Shown: positions 62,447 through 64,000 of the stretch, in pieces | How the letters are laid out: each line of letters opens with the position of its first letter | How positions within the stretch are numbered: position 1 is the stretch's first letter | Assembly: GCA_963383645.1 (NCBI GenBank) | Contig: OY726567.1 | Coordinates: forward strand, 72,500,947-72,564,946 | DNA length: 64,000 nt | Direction: 5' to 3' | Origin: Muscardinus avellanarius | Lineage: Eukaryota; Chordata; Mammalia; Rodentia; Gliridae | The notes under the pieces: generated by a model | The model's database searches: none | Told to the model about the DNA's origin: nothing | Seen by the model: only the letters and a program-made list of their open reading frames with translations | Position numbers and translations under genes: made by a program

Positions 62447-63759
62447 TGTAAGCTCAAGTTGGCCAGCCCACGTGGGCTGGCCTCTTTCCTTCTCCTCCTG
62501 GTTCCTCCAGGTGCCCACCTCCCCTCTGCCAGTCACAGCTCTCTTCCGGCCCTAAGAGCTGTATTTCCTAGGACTCTTGACCGGGTGTCCTCCACACACA
62601 CCAGCTGACCAACTGTGTCCTCTGGAAGCCCATCAGCCTTTTGTCCTCTGCTGCCCATGTCCCAGGACTCTCAAGAGAAGCCTCATTCTAGAAAACTCAG
62701 ACATTTCAAACTGTCCCTGCTGCTGCCCCACGTCCTCCACACACTTGCAGCAATTCCCCGAGCAAAGGAATGTCACTTTTACATTATGGAGACAGACCAA
62801 ATTAGCATTTAGCAGAGAAAGGGGCTTCTTTTTTTTTTCTTCTTCTTCTTCTTCTTTTTTTTTCCAAATCATATAACTCTAAATTACCTTCAATTTCCTA
62901 AATGGAATTTGGCTCGAGATTCACTCTGGTACGGAGTAGTCTGTAATGAGATTATATTATGTTTTGGGGAAAACATTCAAATGACCAAGATAATTAATTT
63001 TGCATAACAACCAACATATAGCAAAATCCAGGGCTGTAACTCAAAACCCCACAACCTGCAGGAGCCTCCAGGGGTGGTAATGTTTCTTTCAAAATACAGC
63101 CACAAAGACAGTTCCCAGGACCTGTGAAATGCAGAAGTATTAAAGCTGGAATTGTTTTTTTTTTTTTTTTTTTCTGTTCTGCCCATGGTCTTCATATTTT
63201 CTCAGCAGCTGTCATTTACCGAAGCAGCTCTCCTGGGTTTGGAGAGATAAAAGACACCCTTGGGTCCAAACAGGCCTCCTGGGGGGCGTGCCAGGAGGGG
63301 TCTTTTGAGAACGGTTTGCATATATCAAAGATGGTGGTGCTGTTTCAGGACTCAGCTAGCGGTAGGATGGGGTGTGTGTGTGTGTGTGTGTGCACGCGTG
63401 CACACATGCATGCACGCACTTGGCTTTAAAAGGAAAAGAATAAGATCAAACCTCTTCGATTCTTTGAATTCCAACTGCCAGGTGGCTTTATTTATATGAT
63501 AAGAGACTTGTCTGAACATCTGGGAAGGATTCAACGCAGCAGCAATTTTCTGGTTCTGGACCATTGTTAAAACCACCTCAGAAATAGCCAGGACCTGGCA
63601 CAATGCCCATCTCCTCTCCTATCTTTCAGCTGTATCTCATTCTAACACAGTCTAGGAATATGCGTTAGCTTGGGAACCAGGAGACCGATATTTTCATTTA
63701 GAATCTGCCTCTAACTGCCTGCAGGGCCTCAAAAATAAATAAATAAATAAACTGTCATA
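62447..63759. other. SINE-free interval, candidate conserved elements
   Basis: ACCTTCAATTTCCTAAATGG at about 62888 and GAGATTATATTATG and AAGATAATTAATTTTGCATA at about 62988 (OCT/homeodomain-like) stand out. (TG)n lies at 63371-63392 and poly-T at 63154. No frame is convincing. Confidence 0.38.
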
Positions 63760-64000
63760 CTCAAACAATTCTTGTGCATAAATGTTCATATTCACCTATT
63801 CATGACAGCCCAAGTGGAAACAACCCACATGTCCACCAGTGGATGAAGAGATAAAACTACCACATATCCACGCAATAGAATATTACTAAGCCATCAAAAG
63901 GCAGGAAGCAGAGAGGCACGGTACTGTGTAGATGAGTTTTGAAGACAACAGCAGTGAAAAGAAGCCAGACATAAAAAACAAGTGTACGCTGTGTAGTTCC
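63760..64000 (+). mobile_element. L1 ORF2 3' end, continues past the window
   Basis: CAAGTGGAAACAACCCACAT, CACCAGTGGATGAAGAGATA, GCAATAGAATATTACTAAGC and AAGAAGCCAGACATAAAAAA match the last part of L1 ORF2 on the plus strand. Confidence 0.82.

Overview
This window is non-coding mammalian DNA, densely packed with interspersed repeats. I found no complete protein-coding gene. The open frames are short, are mostly translations of repeats or microsatellites, and none gives a recognisable conserved domain. The organism is very probably a rodent. The dominant repeat is a dimeric SINE with a 7SL-derived B1 half (G/A-C-CGGGCGTGGTGGCGCACGC type start) followed by an A-rich linker and an ID-like, tRNA-Ala-derived half (GGGCTGGGGGTGTAGCTCAG type). 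This B1-dID/MEN architecture is known from squirrels, mountain beaver, dormice and relatives. Stand-alone ID monomers and rodent-type MaLR LTRs also occur. I infer a squirrel-related rodent, but the SINE consensus differs from the common squirrel MEN sequence as I remember it, so the family is uncertain.

Four SINE generations can be told apart by diagnostic changes, and I use these letters in the features. A is old and diverged (CATTCTACCTCTGAGCTACA, read on the minus strand). C carries GAGTTGCAAAGGGCCTCAC and GCTGTCCGTGAACC. M carries GGCTTTCTACCTCCGGGCTA and CCCAGACC. Y is youngest: it carries GGGGTTCCTGGAAGCCCTTC and TCTTAAGCCAGCGCGGCTGG, and its copies are nearly identical. A minus-strand copy reads ID half, linker, B1 half along the plus strand, usually with a T, CTTT or TG tract (its 3' tail) in front. 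Several loci are nests in which a newer copy sits inside the linker of an older one.

Beneath the SINEs lie older layers: degraded L1 fragments on both strands (about 12 loci), L2 and MIR fragments, MaLR/MLT1 LTRs (including one cut by the left window edge), and several LTRs of other types. One 408-bp LTR at 33352-33759 has a perfect 6-bp target duplication. One L1 at 12.77-14.27 kb holds a four-level nest (L1 > SINE > LTR > young SINE) with a target duplication visible at each insertion.

The likely functional parts are few. A CpG-rich segment at 36.35-37.25 kb looks like a promoter, with GC boxes and a possible minus-strand first exon that ends in a good splice donor 13 bases after an ATG. 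Several SINE-poor intervals rich in AT-type homeodomain-like motifs could be conserved non-coding elements: 2.74-3.42, 48.9-50.8, 54.5-54.8, 57.1-57.8 and 62.45-63.7 kb. There is also a 42-bp-unit minisatellite at 15.13-15.78 kb. All repeat names come from memory of consensus features, without any database search. Boundaries are approximate to about 10 bp unless a target duplication is quoted.
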